Below, piece after piece: positions 7,926 through 17,146 of a stretch of 64,000 nt of DNA. The notes beneath the pieces are model-generated. The model did no database searches, was not told where the DNA came from, and saw only the letters and a program-made list of their open reading frames with translations. Positions within the stretch are counted from its first letter, which is position 1, and every line of letters begins with the position of its first letter. The position numbers and the translations under genes were made by a program. Source of the stretch: Phototrophicus methaneseepsis (GTDB lineage: Bacteria > Chloroflexota > Anaerolineae > Aggregatilineales > Phototrophicaceae); assembly GCF_015500095.1 (NCBI RefSeq), contig NZ_CP062983.1, forward strand, positions 5,394,001-5,458,000. The letters run 5' to 3'.

Positions 7926-8963
7926 CTAGGGGCTGGGTTCCGCACAACTCGGCAGTTCATCCGCATTTTTGGGCCAGGTATCGCCGTAAAATAGCAAATA
8001 TTCCGCGACGTGGGCCGCCCAGTAATCGTTATCATGTTCCCCGGCGGCGTGTACCTGGTACGTATGCGGAATGCCTCGTTCGCTCAGACGTGTGGACATA
8101 ATTTGCTGGCTGGGGCCGCTGCTATCGGCAGCGCCATTATCCATATACATGCGCAAATCTGCATCGAGCATATAGCTGGTATTGGTCGCAATCTCAAGAG
8201 GGTTGAATTCCGCAGGCACTTCGTTGAGGTTGCCGGGGAAGTAAGCGCTGTGCCCCCCAACGATGCCGAACAGATCCGGGTTGCGCATCGCAATGGTATA
8301 CGCCCAGAACCCACCGCGAGAGATACCCCCTATCGCACGATAGTCACGGTCCTGCCAGATACAGAAATTACGCTGTACCTCCGGCAGGAGTTCTTCCGTA
8401 ATAACTGTCTCGTAAGAAGGCGCAGGCGGGAAGGCATTCACCTGCCCGATGGTGCCCATATAAGGATTGACGATAATCATCGGAGCCACACGACCACGCA
8501 AGATGCCATCATCCAGGGCTTCATCAATGCCCAATTCATCCCACTGCTGCTCTCGATAGCTGAGGCCATGCAGCAAAATCACCAGCGGGTAACGCTTCTG
8601 CGTCTGGAAGTAGCACGGCGGCAGATACACGCGGTAGCGCAAATTTTCATTCGCCACCTCGCTCAGGTTATCCGTAAAGTCAAGCCACTGGCCGCCTTCC
8701 GCGAGACAGGGTTCCTGCGTCTGGGTCGGCAAAGCTTCGACGGTCGGGGTCGGGCTTGGGGTCGCGGTCGCCGGGCGCGGCGTCGGCGTTGAGGTCGGCG
8801 GGACTGTCGCGGTGGGCGTATTGGTAATGATGACAGCAACAGGGGTTGGCTCATATGGAGCCAGCGGTTCACAACCGATTAACAGTAAACTGAGTACAAG
8901 CAGACAACCTACCAACCAACGCCATGACTGAGAATATTGATTTTCTGATTTCGTGATCTGCAT
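7926..8963 (-). CDS. Lipoprotein esterase, EstD/Fes-like alpha/beta hydrolase
   Basis: 345 residues. A type II signal with lipobox LLIGC (C31) should anchor it to the outer face of the membrane. A Thr/Pro-rich linker (about 40-82) follows, then an alpha/beta-hydrolase domain of the putative-esterase (PF00756-like) group. Visible features are LVILLHGLSYREQQW, the nucleophile elbow GGISRGG (S215), a possible acid in MYMDNGAAD, and the catalytic histidine in AAGEHDNDYW (H310). It probably cleaves an extracellular ester such as a feruloyl, acetyl or siderophore ester; the substrate is not predictable. It is a single gene with its own terminator. Confidence 0.87.
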   Translation of the reverse strand: MQITKSENQYSQSWRWLVGCLLVLSLLLIGCEPLAPYEPTPVAVIITNTPTATVPPTSTPTPRPATATPSPTPTVEALPTQTQEPCLAEGGQWLDFTDNLSEVANENLRYRVYLPPCYFQTQKRYPLVILLHGLSYREQQWDELGIDEALDDGILRGRVAPMIIVNPYMGTIGQVNAFPPAPSYETVITEELLPEVQRNFCIWQDRDYRAIGGISRGGFWAYTIAMRNPDLFGIVGGHSAYFPGNLNEVPAEFNPLEIATNTSYMLDADLRMYMDNGAADSSGPSQQIMSTRLSERGIPHTYQVHAAGEHDNDYWAAHVAEYLLFYGDTWPKNADELPSCAEPSP

Positions 8964-9165
8964 GCTGTCACATGTACTCCACTACGCATAGCCCAGTCGC
9001 GTATTATACCAGTAGTCAGCCACACCTGCGCCCGTTGAGTACCCTCAATCGGCGCAATCAGCCCGCTCAATCGGCCTACCCACCCATCCCCTGCGCTCGG
9101 CCTTATCCGATGACACGCTCTATTGAGCAACGCAGTCTATTAAGCAAACAGAAGGATTATGCACG

Positions 9166-9726
9166 TCAGGCTTTGTCGCGGGCCCCTAGCGGCGTCGGCA
9201 AGCCATCCAGGCTTTCGCAGTTCTTCTGCTGGCGATACGCAACTAGGCCATCTTCACCTTTGGTGGTCGCAAAGTCCTGTAGGGACATACGATCTTCTTT
9301 GTAGTCGAAGAAGGGAACGGCGAAGCCACAGGACGTCTGTACTTTGGTGATGTGGTTCACGATGATCTGGCGAGCACCGGGCAGCAACTCAAAATGCGGG
9401 ATCAACTCGTCCCAACGCGCCGTCCCAGGCAGCACAACTTCGCCCTCACCATATGTCCGCATGATATTCGGTGCGCCTTCAAAAGCGGCCCACATAAAAG
9501 TCACCCGGCCATTTTCCAGAATATGGGCTGAGGTTTCATTGCCACTACCTGTCAAATCCAGATAGGCGACCGTGTTAGGGCCAAAAATGCGCAGGCAGTT
9601 ATGCCCTTTTGGAGAAAGATTCACATGACCATCAGCAGCCAACGGTGCTGTCGCCACGAAGAAAATATGCTGATCCTGTATCCAGGCCTGGTGTTTATCG
9701 CTGAGACTATCGTAGAACTTCGCCAT
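9166..9726 (-). CDS. Pyridoxamine 5'-phosphate oxidase-like flavoprotein
   Basis: 186 residues in the split beta-barrel FMN-binding fold. Motifs include FFVATAPLAADGHVNLSPKG and VAYLDLTGSGNETSAHI, then NGRVTFMWAAFEGAPNIMR and GFAVPFFDY. This matches the PPOX-related general stress FMN-binding protein group, not true PdxH, whose C-terminal substrate motif is absent. A redox role on an unknown substrate is inferred. The ATG at 9726 (MAKFYDSL) fits the domain boundary; the frame extends to 9834 with low-complexity residues that do not look coded. It is divergent from the aldo/keto reductase gene. Confidence 0.82.
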   Translation of the reverse strand: MAKFYDSLSDKHQAWIQDQHIFFVATAPLAADGHVNLSPKGHNCLRIFGPNTVAYLDLTGSGNETSAHILENGRVTFMWAAFEGAPNIMRTYGEGEVVLPGTARWDELIPHFELLPGARQIIVNHITKVQTSCGFAVPFFDYKEDRMSLQDFATTKGEDGLVAYRQQKNCESLDGLPTPLGARDKA

Positions 9727-9898
9727 AGGAGACCCCTGGGAACTATTACTATTTTTGCCAATTGTCGTATTGTAAACCCTGCCAGGACCAGAACAAAGCA
9801 CCTTCCCAGAGCGGACAGGTCCATTTTTTAGCAAGCCCTAAAAAATATGGCACAATCAACCCGTGAGGATGTCGGCAAATACCCAGGGAGCCAGACCA

Positions 9899-10840
9899 AT
9901 GGATACAGTCACACTCGGACGCACCAATCTAAAAGCCACAGTGATGGGGATGGGTGGCGGTGGCCCCAGCCGCCTGGGCAGCCGTGATGACGGCATCCCG
10001 GAAGCGGAATCCATCGATATTGTGCGGCGGGCATTGGATGCAGGGGTGAACTTCATCGATACCGCAGAAGCTTACGGAACAGAGAGCATCATCGGCAAAG
10101 CGATAGCAGGCCATCCACGTGATGACATTATCATCTCTACCAAGAAGACCACCTGGGACGGCCAACCCCTGACGCGCGAAAACGTCATCGCCAGCCTGGA
10201 AGACAGCCTACGCCGCTTGCAGACGGATTACGTTGATATTTATCATCTGCACGGCGTCAAACTGGCTGATTACGAGACGTATGTGCAGGATATGGTGCCT
10301 GTGATGCAAGACCTGCGCCAGCAAGGCAAAATCCGTTTTCTGGGCATCACGGAAGCGTGGAATGGGGATGTTGAGCATACGATGTTGCAGCGTGCCCTGA
10401 AAGATGACATCTGGGATGTGATGATGGTGGGCTTTAACCTGCTCAACCAGTCCGCCCGTGAAACCGTGCTACAGCCCTGCATCGAGAAGAACATCGGCAC
10501 ATTGATTATGTTCGCTGTACGGCGTGCCCTCAGCCTGCCGGACCATCTGCAAGAGACACTGCAGCATCTCATTGAAACGGGTGAACTCAGCCCAGATGAC
10601 ATCGACCTGACCCAGCCACTGGGCTTTTTGACCGCCGATGGCATCGCTGAAAGCATCCCCGACGCGGCATATCGCTTCTGCCGTTATGAACCGGGTGCCC
10701 ATGTCATCCTTTCCGGCACAGGCAACCCGGCCCATCTACAAGAGAATATAGCTTCCCTACAGCGCCCGCCCCTGCCCGCGCCTATCGTGGAGCGCTTGAA
10801 GCATATCTTCCGCAATGTGACGTCCGTCACCGGGCAGTAA
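9899..10840 (+). CDS. Aldo/keto reductase
   Basis: 313 residues, the normal length for an NADPH-dependent AKR barrel. The catalytic tetrad is visible: D54 and Y59 (FIDTAEAYG), K82 (ISTKK) and H118 (IYHLHG). The C-terminal cofactor part is divergent (HVILSGTGNPAHLQEN). It resembles the bacterial YdhF/general aldo-keto reductase group with oxidation of small aldehydes or sugars, but the substrate is unknown. AGGGAG at 9885-9890 lies eight bases before the ATG at 9899; in-frame GTG 9863 and ATG 9869 have no comparable site. It is convergent with the DSD1-like gene, with only 14 bases between the stops. Confidence 0.9.
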   Translation: MDTVTLGRTNLKATVMGMGGGGPSRLGSRDDGIPEAESIDIVRRALDAGVNFIDTAEAYGTESIIGKAIAGHPRDDIIISTKKTTWDGQPLTRENVIASLEDSLRRLQTDYVDIYHLHGVKLADYETYVQDMVPVMQDLRQQGKIRFLGITEAWNGDVEHTMLQRALKDDIWDVMMVGFNLLNQSARETVLQPCIEKNIGTLIMFAVRRALSLPDHLQETLQHLIETGELSPDDIDLTQPLGFLTADGIAESIPDAAYRFCRYEPGAHVILSGTGNPAHLQENIASLQRPPLPAPIVERLKHIFRNVTSVTGQ

Positions 10841-10854
10841 GTGGGTAAATATCC

Positions 10855-11931
10855 CTACCAAACGAGGCCGCGCGCGGCGACATCCCAAACCGTGTCGATT
10901 TTGTCGCCGCGCACCCCATAAATCTGGTTGAACATATTGGTGACGACGCAGGTATGCACGGGGATGATGCGCACAATATCGCCGACCTGGGGCGTTGACT
11001 CGCAGGCCGTAAAATCAACGTAGGCGTGCTCTTCATTGAGCTGGTAAATGCGGGCTTCGGGATATTCCACGATGTAGCCATAAAGGCCATCGCGCACTTC
11101 CGGCGTCAGGGTCTTGCTGCCGCTATCCAGAATGATACGATCCGGCTCCTGAGCGCTGACGACCATTGCCCGCACAGTCATGGCACAATCTTCAAAGCGG
11201 GCCCAGCCCTTATCTGCACTCGACCAATCCCAAAAGACATACGTCCCAATGCGCATCTCGGTCAGTTCTGGCAGTTGGGCAGCTTCTAGGATCGCGCCGG
11301 AACCGCCACCACTGACCGTCTCGACAGGGATATCATTCTCGGCCAGCAGTTCCAGTGTCGCCAGCAAACGTGGCCGGATAGCTGCATCGCTTGGATAGAT
11401 CATGATACCGGCGAAGTGCAAGCCCTCCAGATCAACGATGTGTTTGGCTAAAGCGAGCGCCATCTCTGGCGTGGTCCCTGTGCGCCGCTTAAGGCTGACC
11501 AGTTCGACCATGACGTTGATCGTAACGCCTGCATTCTGGGCAGCAGTCGCAAGGCCTTCAATCACCGGGGCGCTATCAGCCGTGACTGTGATTTTGGCCC
11601 GTTTCGCCAATTGGGCAAGGCGGGCTGTCTTCTTCTCGCCGACGATGTTATAAGGCAGTTGAATATCATCAAAGCCTGCATCGACGAAGACGGCTGCTTC
11701 GCTGACCTTCTGGCAAGCGATACCGACTGCGCCAGCTTCGATCTGACGGCGCGCAATATCAGGCGTCTTGTGCGTCTTGATATGCGGGCGAAATTGCAAA
11801 CCAAGCGCATCACACTTTGCCTGCATCGTGGCGATATTGCGCTCCATAATATCCATATCAATGACGACGCAGGGCGTCTCTAGATCGTCAATTGTTTGGA
11901 TAGTGGGTGATTGAATGGGGGATGTCTGCAT
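10855..11931 (-). CDS. DSD1-type D-amino-acid lyase (D-threonine aldolase / D-serine dehydratase-like)
   Basis: 358 residues of the fold-type III PLP enzyme family (alanine-racemase-like barrel plus metal-binding C-terminal domain). LETPCVVIDMDIMERN begins the barrel and RPHIKTHKTP carries the PLP lysine (K52). VSGGGSGAIL binds the phosphate and RIGTYVFWDW follows. The C-terminal IIPVHTC motif supplies the His and Cys metal ligands seen in the DSD1 group. It would act in the cytoplasm on beta-hydroxy D-amino acids; aldolase versus dehydratase cannot be decided here. The ATG at 11931 has AGAAGAGA upstream; the frame continues to 11982. Confidence 0.88.
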   Translation of the reverse strand: MQTSPIQSPTIQTIDDLETPCVVIDMDIMERNIATMQAKCDALGLQFRPHIKTHKTPDIARRQIEAGAVGIACQKVSEAAVFVDAGFDDIQLPYNIVGEKKTARLAQLAKRAKITVTADSAPVIEGLATAAQNAGVTINVMVELVSLKRRTGTTPEMALALAKHIVDLEGLHFAGIMIYPSDAAIRPRLLATLELLAENDIPVETVSGGGSGAILEAAQLPELTEMRIGTYVFWDWSSADKGWARFEDCAMTVRAMVVSAQEPDRIILDSGSKTLTPEVRDGLYGYIVEYPEARIYQLNEEHAYVDFTACESTPQVGDIVRIIPVHTCVVTNMFNQIYGVRGDKIDTVWDVAARGLVW

Positions 11932-12061
11932 AGGATTCTCTTCTTTTACCGACTTAAAAACGACCATAACCGCTAAGGACATCGAGCCTACCCAAGAATG
12001 ACGCTCAGCGCTACACTACGGGCCACTTTTAACCAGTATCACGAACCCAAAAGCCACCAAC

Positions 12062-12871
12062 ATGCCGCAAACAAACGATACAAATCGCCAAGAAAGCGCC
12101 CGCTATGATAGCACCCGCCGCGCCTGGGAAGACATCTGGGACGGGGCCAATGTCGCTGTCGAGTTAGACGCTGTTCAGTACCGGCGAGCACAGGCAACGC
12201 TCAACGCCTATCTACCCTATCTCAATCGGGATGATCTCATCCTGGAAGCAGGCAGCGGCCTGAGCGCGGTCGTCATTGAGATGAAGCGCATGGGCTATGA
12301 GGTCATCGGGCTGGACTATGCTGAAAACGCGCTGCACGTCTCCCGCGATTACGAGCCAGGGCTTAAGCTGGTGGCAGGCGATGTCCATAAACTGCCCTTC
12401 GCAGAAAACAGCCTGGGGGCGTATCTTTCATTTGGCGTGTTGGAGCATTTTGAACATGGCATGCAGCCAGGCCTGCTAGAAGCGTATCGTATTCTAAAGC
12501 CGGGTGGTGTGCTGGTGCTGACGATCCCATACCCGAATATCGTCTGGCGGCTGGCCCAGTGGAAGCGCCAGCGGGCCGGGCAGCAGCTCATCAACGAAGA
12601 TTTTTACGAGAGCACTTATTCTCGTAAGGCACTGGTTGCTAATGTGGAGCAAGCTGGCTTCGACCTGATCAAAGCGATACCAACCAGCCATTCGTTTACA
12701 TTCTGGGGATTGGGAGGACCCTTCCAGGCGGAAGGTTATTATCAAACCAGCTTCATGGCAGAGCTATTTGGCGACCTGTCACAGATCGCCGCGCCGTGGC
12801 TTTTCAACTTTATGACGCTTATCATCGCCAGCAAACCGGGCAAAACACAAGCTGCGCCGTCTACACACTAA
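12062..12871 (+). CDS. Class I SAM-dependent methyltransferase
   Basis: 269 residues. The SAM-binding core starts with LILEAGSGLSAVVIEMKRMG (motif I, about 60-79), VIGLDYAENAL (acidic ribose-binding residue), LVAGDVHKLPF (motif II), YLSFGVLEHFE (motif III-like) and LKPGGVLVLTIPYP. This order is that of Methyltransf_11/UbiE-type enzymes. The substrate (lipid, sugar or small metabolite) is unknown. No strong ribosome site precedes the ATG. It is divergent from the DSD1-like gene and convergent with the histidine kinase gene, so it is probably transcribed alone. Confidence 0.88.
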   Translation: MPQTNDTNRQESARYDSTRRAWEDIWDGANVAVELDAVQYRRAQATLNAYLPYLNRDDLILEAGSGLSAVVIEMKRMGYEVIGLDYAENALHVSRDYEPGLKLVAGDVHKLPFAENSLGAYLSFGVLEHFEHGMQPGLLEAYRILKPGGVLVLTIPYPNIVWRLAQWKRQRAGQQLINEDFYESTYSRKALVANVEQAGFDLIKAIPTSHSFTFWGLGGPFQAEGYYQTSFMAELFGDLSQIAAPWLFNFMTLIIASKPGKTQAAPSTH

Positions 12872-12885
12872 CGAGACGCTGGACG

Positions 12886-14493
12886 CTAAGCGCCGAGACG
12901 CTCACCCAGCAGCGATTTGCCAGCAAGCACCTGGTTTTGCTTTGGCAGCGGCATTGTGACCGTAAAACAGGTGCCTTCGCCTTCTACACTGGAGACGTTG
13001 ACAGTGCCGCCCATGCGCTCCGTCAGTTGTTTGACAATCGCCAACCCCAGCCCAACGCCGGATTGCTTTTCTCGTGTGGTGGAGCCATCGACCTGCCAGA
13101 ACGGGTCGAAAACGCGGTCCAGCATATGTTCTGGGATGCCCCGACCTGTGTCACTGATGGTAAACGCCCAGTGGATTTTATCAGGCTGATATATCCGTAA
13201 TTTGACCTTGCCCTTATGTGTAAATTTGGCGGCGTTCGTCGTCAGATTAGAAATCACCTGCTTTAGCCGTTCGACGTCCCCATACAGCATAGGTGGCAGA
13301 TCATCGTCAATTTCTTCTTCCCACTTCAAGCCGCGCTGTTCTATCAAAGGCTTTAAGACCGTCGTAATCGCCAGCAGATGCTCTGTCGGGAAGGCTCCAA
13401 CATTTAGCTCCAGCTTGCCAGCTTCTAATTGAGCTTCATCCAGCAGGTTCTTGATGAGCAGCATCAGCATATTGCCACTATCGCGGATAATCTGAAGGCG
13501 ATGATTTTGCTCCGGGTTCATTTCGCCATAGAAGCCCTGCTGCAGCATCTCTGAAATGAGCATAATCGTTGAGAGCGGCGTCCGTAGATCATGGGAGACA
13601 TTCGCCAGCAACTGCGATTTAAAGCGAGAGGCCATCACCGCACGATCACGTGCAGCCTGTAGTTCATCTTCAGCATATTTACGGTCGGTTACATCGCGCG
13701 CCAGGGCATGGAAGCCCATAATATCATTACCGTTAAACTCAGCGACAACGGTTTGTTCAATCCAGCGCTTTTCGCCATCTTTACGTTTAATGGGCAGCAG
13801 GAAAGTTGTCTCTGGCAGGCGGCTGATGTACTGCTCTTTGTAAAATTCATAGACAGCTTCGCGCCATTCAGGATCAATCACCTTCAAGAAGTGCTTGCCG
13901 ATGATTTCATTGTGCTTATACCCCGTGAGGTTGTAGACGGAAGGGCTGATATACATAAAACGCCCGCTGGTGCTCATGATGAAGGCGAGGTCGCTCGTTT
14001 CTTCAATCAACAGGCGATACTGCGCTTCTGTCAGGCGGCGCGCCTGGATTTCTTGCTGCGTGCGCACGATGAGCGAACCAAACGTCCCTGCAATGGTGCT
14101 GATCATCAGGGGCACAATGAAGGTAATCAACGTGATAAAAAGGGGCTGCAGAGAGGTCGGCACACGCGGCATACCGCCAAAGAGTGGGATGACATCTGCA
14201 TTATTGTAGATATCAATCGCCAACAAGCTGCCAAGGACGATCATGCCAACGATGGCACCTGCAAACCAGGCCCTCGGCAGGCCCAAAAAGCCACTTGCAA
14301 AAGCGAGATAGCACATGCTCAGCAAGAAGGCAAAAGTAACGGGGATATTCAGGATGAAGAACGCGACAAAAACACTGACGTATAGGATGAAGACCTTATA
14401 AACCAGACGCCAACGGCGTTCTAGAGGCCATGCAGCGACCTGCAATACCCAGTCAAGTAGGTCCTCATGAGGCTGAAACATCTGACCTGGCAT
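12886..14493 (-). CDS. Membrane PAS-domain sensor histidine kinase
   Basis: 535 residues. The N-terminus has four or five hydrophobic segments (about 30-145), then a PAS domain (about 155-275; LIEETSDLAFIMSTSG, GYKHNEIIGK, RDVTDRK). A HisKA domain follows with the phospho-acceptor histidine in VSHDLRTPL (H301). The HATPase_c domain shows N-box NLTTNAAKF, G1 DTGRG and G2 GVGLGLA. All catalytic boxes are intact. No response regulator is adjacent, so it is an orphan kinase; the two receivers at 19-20 kb are possible partners but look degenerate. The ATG at 14481 has AGGT close by and is an alternative start. Confidence 0.93.
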   Translation of the reverse strand: MPGQMFQPHEDLLDWVLQVAAWPLERRWRLVYKVFILYVSVFVAFFILNIPVTFAFLLSMCYLAFASGFLGLPRAWFAGAIVGMIVLGSLLAIDIYNNADVIPLFGGMPRVPTSLQPLFITLITFIVPLMISTIAGTFGSLIVRTQQEIQARRLTEAQYRLLIEETSDLAFIMSTSGRFMYISPSVYNLTGYKHNEIIGKHFLKVIDPEWREAVYEFYKEQYISRLPETTFLLPIKRKDGEKRWIEQTVVAEFNGNDIMGFHALARDVTDRKYAEDELQAARDRAVMASRFKSQLLANVSHDLRTPLSTIMLISEMLQQGFYGEMNPEQNHRLQIIRDSGNMLMLLIKNLLDEAQLEAGKLELNVGAFPTEHLLAITTVLKPLIEQRGLKWEEEIDDDLPPMLYGDVERLKQVISNLTTNAAKFTHKGKVKLRIYQPDKIHWAFTISDTGRGIPEHMLDRVFDPFWQVDGSTTREKQSGVGLGLAIVKQLTERMGGTVNVSSVEGEGTCFTVTMPLPKQNQVLAGKSLLGERLGA

Positions 14494-14791
14494 TTATTCA
14501 TCAACTCGGTAAATTTCAGGATAATTGGAAAGGCAGCAATCTACTCTGTTAAGCGTCGACAGCCACCCTTCACATATGGCTCATTGTCATAAAGACAATG
14601 TATCGCCATAGTCGACATCTTCCATTGGGATATACCCATACAAGAGTTGCCCATTTTAAACAGGCACAATCTTCCCCAATTTTCAATTACGCAATATAAA
14701 GCAAAACGATAGCGTATGCAAGTCATTGCGATAAAGCGACTCAAATAGATTGGTGAGGCCGAGAAAACGAATGCGGGTAGATGCCCTACGC
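14494..14791. other. Intergenic region, no gene seen
   Basis: Upstream region of the histidine kinase. It contains a short stem (CATTGTC / GACAATG at 14582-14600) and no coding signal that I can support. Confidence 0.5.
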
Positions 14792-15217
14792 TCACTCGAT
14801 ATTGCGGCTGCTTTCATACCACAGGGCCAATCCCGTCAGGATAGCACCAACCAATTCCCACGCGCCCACAGCGATAAAGCCCGATGGCGCAATTCCCCTC
14901 ATCACAGCCAGCGTAAACACCGTGAACGTTACCACACGGAAAGGCACCGTCCACCGGTAGAAAATCTTCAGGTTATTGAGGGATGCGAGAATGTAATATA
15001 CGCCCATATTGAAAGACGCCATTGAGGACGCCGTCAGAAACATAAGGGTGTAATCGCCTTCTGTGCGTTGGGCCATATCCAGAACCTGGAGGTTCATGGC
15101 CTGCAGCATTGTCGCCGGGCTCAGCAAGCCAACGACGCCAAATAGCAACGCAAGCAAGCCGAAAATCAACATGGTCAGGCTGGAAAGATTGCGAATACGC
15201 CATGCTGAAATATTCAC
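14792..15217 (-). CDS. Small four-helix membrane protein, unknown function
   Basis: 141 residues with four predicted transmembrane helices (about 13-35, 60-82, 92-110, 115-133) and a short cytoplasmic start MNISAWRIRN. The layout resembles small integral membrane proteins of the DUF4345 type, but I cannot assign it firmly. The GTG at 15217 is preceded by AAGGAG seven bases upstream, which makes this start convincing. It is divergent from the STAS-like gene at 15295, with a promoter between them. Function is unknown. Confidence 0.75.
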   Translation of the reverse strand: MNISAWRIRNLSSLTMLIFGLLALLFGVVGLLSPATMLQAMNLQVLDMAQRTEGDYTLMFLTASSMASFNMGVYYILASLNNLKIFYRWTVPFRVVTFTVFTLAVMRGIAPSGFIAVGAWELVGAILTGLALWYESSRNIE

Positions 15218-15231
15218 TACGGACTCCTTTA

Positions 15232-15260
15232 TGACGAATTTGACAAAAACCCATTATAAT
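15232..15260 (+). promoter_or_regulatory. Probable promoter of the STAS-like gene
   Basis: A perfect TATAAT (15255-15260) lies 35 bases upstream of the ATG at 15295. The best -35 is ATGACG (15231-15236) at 18 bases; the perfect TTGACA at 15240 is only 9 bases from the -10 and cannot pair with it. Confidence 0.55.
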
Positions 15261-15294
15261 ACGGGCAAGCGCCGACTTAACGAGACTGATACCC

Positions 15295-15690
15295 ATGCCC
15301 GTTAATATAGAGTTTAGCTCAGATAAACGCTATATAGTGTACACAATTACGGATCCAATGAATATGACCGAGCTCATGAATGCGTATGCCCAAGAGCGCA
15401 CATTCCGGGATTCAGTACCGTATACACTCCATTCCATTGTCGATATGTCGCAGATCAAGCGTATCCCGCCCAATTGGCTAACGGCCAAGGCAGGCCCCGG
15501 CCTGACCCATCCACGCAGCGGTTTTATGTTATTTGTAGGGCTTTCAATGGGCTTTAAGATGATCCTTCAGACCATTATGAAGATCATGCGGTACGAAAAA
15601 ATACATTTTTTTGATACCCGCGCACAAGCAGATGCCTTTATGGCAGAGCTGTTGCAAAAAGAAGATTCGACAGCGAGCAGTACAAGCTAA
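15295..15690 (+). CDS. STAS/SpoIIAA-like small protein (copy A)
   Basis: 131 residues, cytoplasmic. The pattern is strand-strand (RYIVYTITDP), a helix, a strand ending in Asp (LHSIVDMSQIK), a second helix, a strand GFMLFVGLS, a helix, and a closing HFFDTRAQADAFMAELL. This is the topology of STAS/SpoIIAA-like anti-sigma-antagonist or sensory proteins, although the Ser/Thr phosphorylation site is not obvious. Two distant relatives with the same layout are at 28781 and 39510. Each stands alone without a kinase or anti-sigma neighbour. Role unknown; family placement is by topology only. Confidence 0.65.
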   Translation: MPVNIEFSSDKRYIVYTITDPMNMTELMNAYAQERTFRDSVPYTLHSIVDMSQIKRIPPNWLTAKAGPGLTHPRSGFMLFVGLSMGFKMILQTIMKIMRYEKIHFFDTRAQADAFMAELLQKEDSTASSTS

Positions 15691-15722
15691 TCCCTGCCAC
15701 CCGCTACCTCACAAGGCCCTGG

Positions 15723-16490
15723 CTAGATCGCAGGCCAGGGGCGGTTCGGCCCTGCGCCTGGGAGCGGATAGCTATCTTCGCTAAGGATTTGATGTAAGCG
15801 CGTCTTGAGTGCCTTGTGCTCGTAAGGCTCAATAAGCTTCAAGAGGCGCTGATTCAGCGGGTTAGCATCTTCTTCGAGCTGTTGGCACAACCCTTCGAAA
15901 GCAGTGCGTATTTCCGGCGATAGAGATTGCCCGGCATAATCCCAGATCACGGTCCGCAGTTTATCCATCGCATGGAAGCATAAACCGTGATCAATACACC
16001 AGATGTGATCGTCAGAATCCAATAAGCAGTGCCCGCCTTTGCGGTCTGCATTGTTCACCAGGGCATCAAATGCCGCGATGCGCTGCAACTGCGTATCGTG
16101 TTTTTCTTCGAATGTAAAATAGTGCTGCATGGGGTCATGATCGACAAAGGCCTGTAATGAGCCTTCGCCGCGGCTGCCGACACGCATAACGGTCGGCGGT
16201 ACGATGGGCCAATCAAGCGCTTCTGCAATGAGATAGGCGGCTGTTTCTCGCTGGCAGAGCGTCCCATCCGGGAAATCCCATAACGGGCGCTCGCCCAGGC
16301 GAGGCTTATACACCCCCAGGAAGGTATTCTCGTTGTGGCGCACCTGGACCAGAAATGTATAGTTCGATCCCATACGCATCAGGCCGAGCTCTTCCTGTAT
16401 GTCGCCATACTCCAGGCCGTCGATAACTTCCTGGTATGGCAGCGTGATAGGTTCTTCAAGGCTACGGGCAGTATGTAAGCAATCAATCAT
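15723..16490 (-). CDS. SCO1664-family protein (PI3/4-kinase-like)
   Basis: 255 residues. Matching features of the SCO1664 family (TIGR03843) are GSNYTFLVQV, GVYKPRLGERPLWDFPDGTL with the nucleotide-binding lysine, and YLIAEALDWPIVPPT. The catalytic-loop-like NNADRKGGHCLL and metal-site-like IWCIDHGLCFH follow. The family has distant similarity to phosphatidylinositol 3/4-kinases, and its substrate is unknown. It is the third gene of a minus-strand cluster with a histidine phosphatase and a DUF3090 protein, an association recorded in Actinobacteria and Chloroflexi. There is a 158-base gap before it, so it may have a separate promoter. Confidence 0.9.
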   Translation of the reverse strand: MIDCLHTARSLEEPITLPYQEVIDGLEYGDIQEELGLMRMGSNYTFLVQVRHNENTFLGVYKPRLGERPLWDFPDGTLCQRETAAYLIAEALDWPIVPPTVMRVGSRGEGSLQAFVDHDPMQHYFTFEEKHDTQLQRIAAFDALVNNADRKGGHCLLDSDDHIWCIDHGLCFHAMDKLRTVIWDYAGQSLSPEIRTAFEGLCQQLEEDANPLNQRLLKLIEPYEHKALKTRLHQILSEDSYPLPGAGPNRPWPAI

Positions 16491-16648
16491 GGGGCTTTAC
16501 ACCCTACTGCTGTCAACAGATTCGGTCTTTCATCACAGGCACCACACCGCTTGACGCCTCAGAAACATGCTGCGGAATCGCACTATGGTACCGCGTCAGC
16601 ATCCTATGCCCACATAACGTTTCTTACCACACCGTTGTGATAACGACG

Positions 16649-17146
16649 TTACGTCCAATAATACAAAATACGCCCATTCTGTTTGGGGCTAGGGCGCCCA
16701 GATTGCACAATATCCATTGCCTGTAAGCTCAGCGCACGCATTTGCTCGCGCGTGCACCACATACGCACGACCCCGGCATCTTCATCAATCTCTTCTTCGG
16801 ATTCCGACTCTGTGAACTCCTGGGCAACGAGCACAACTGCCTGTTCTGCTTCGTCATAAGCAAGGCCCATCTGCGAAATACGGAAGATCGGATCAATCGG
16901 CTCGCGCAGGTCCATATCGAGCGCAGCCATTTCGACCGTCGTATCGGTGTTATCGCGCTCATCCAGATCACTGAGAAATTCCTCTATCGCGGAGGCAAGC
17001 GCCCACGCCTGTTCTTTTTCAATGATGAATGAGACAAGCTGGTTATCGCGGCCAGCCTGTAAGTGGAACACGCGCTGGCCCTTTGGCCCAATGGTGCCGA
17101 CGGTTATAAAATCAACCGGACGCAGTTCAATTTCTGTTTTCGCCAT
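16649..17146 (-). CDS. DUF3090 family protein
   Basis: 165 residues. The family pattern is clear: VDFITVGTIGPKGQRVFHLQA, then EKEQAWALASAIEEFL, then two short beta hairpins, and finally VVRMWCTREQMRALSLQAM followed by a GRPxCPxCG-like position. Here that final segment reads GRPSPKQNGRILYYWT, lacking the two cysteines that many actinobacterial members use as a zinc knuckle. The function is unknown. Its start overlaps the end of the phosphatase gene by 20 bases, so the two are probably translationally coupled. AGGA precedes the ATG. Confidence 0.88.
   Translation of the reverse strand: MAKTEIELRPVDFITVGTIGPKGQRVFHLQAGRDNQLVSFIIEKEQAWALASAIEEFLSDLDERDNTDTTVEMAALDMDLREPIDPIFRISQMGLAYDEAEQAVVLVAQEFTESESEEEIDEDAGVVRMWCTREQMRALSLQAMDIVQSGRPSPKQNGRILYYWT

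Noticed and set aside
8010-8792. 260-residue open frame antisense to the esterase gene
   Set aside because: The minus strand has an intact lipobox, nucleophile elbow and terminator; the opposite frame has no recognisable domain.
15240-15260. TTGACA and TATAAT as one promoter
   Set aside because: The spacing is nine bases, too short for sigma-70; a weaker -35 at 15231 fits better.
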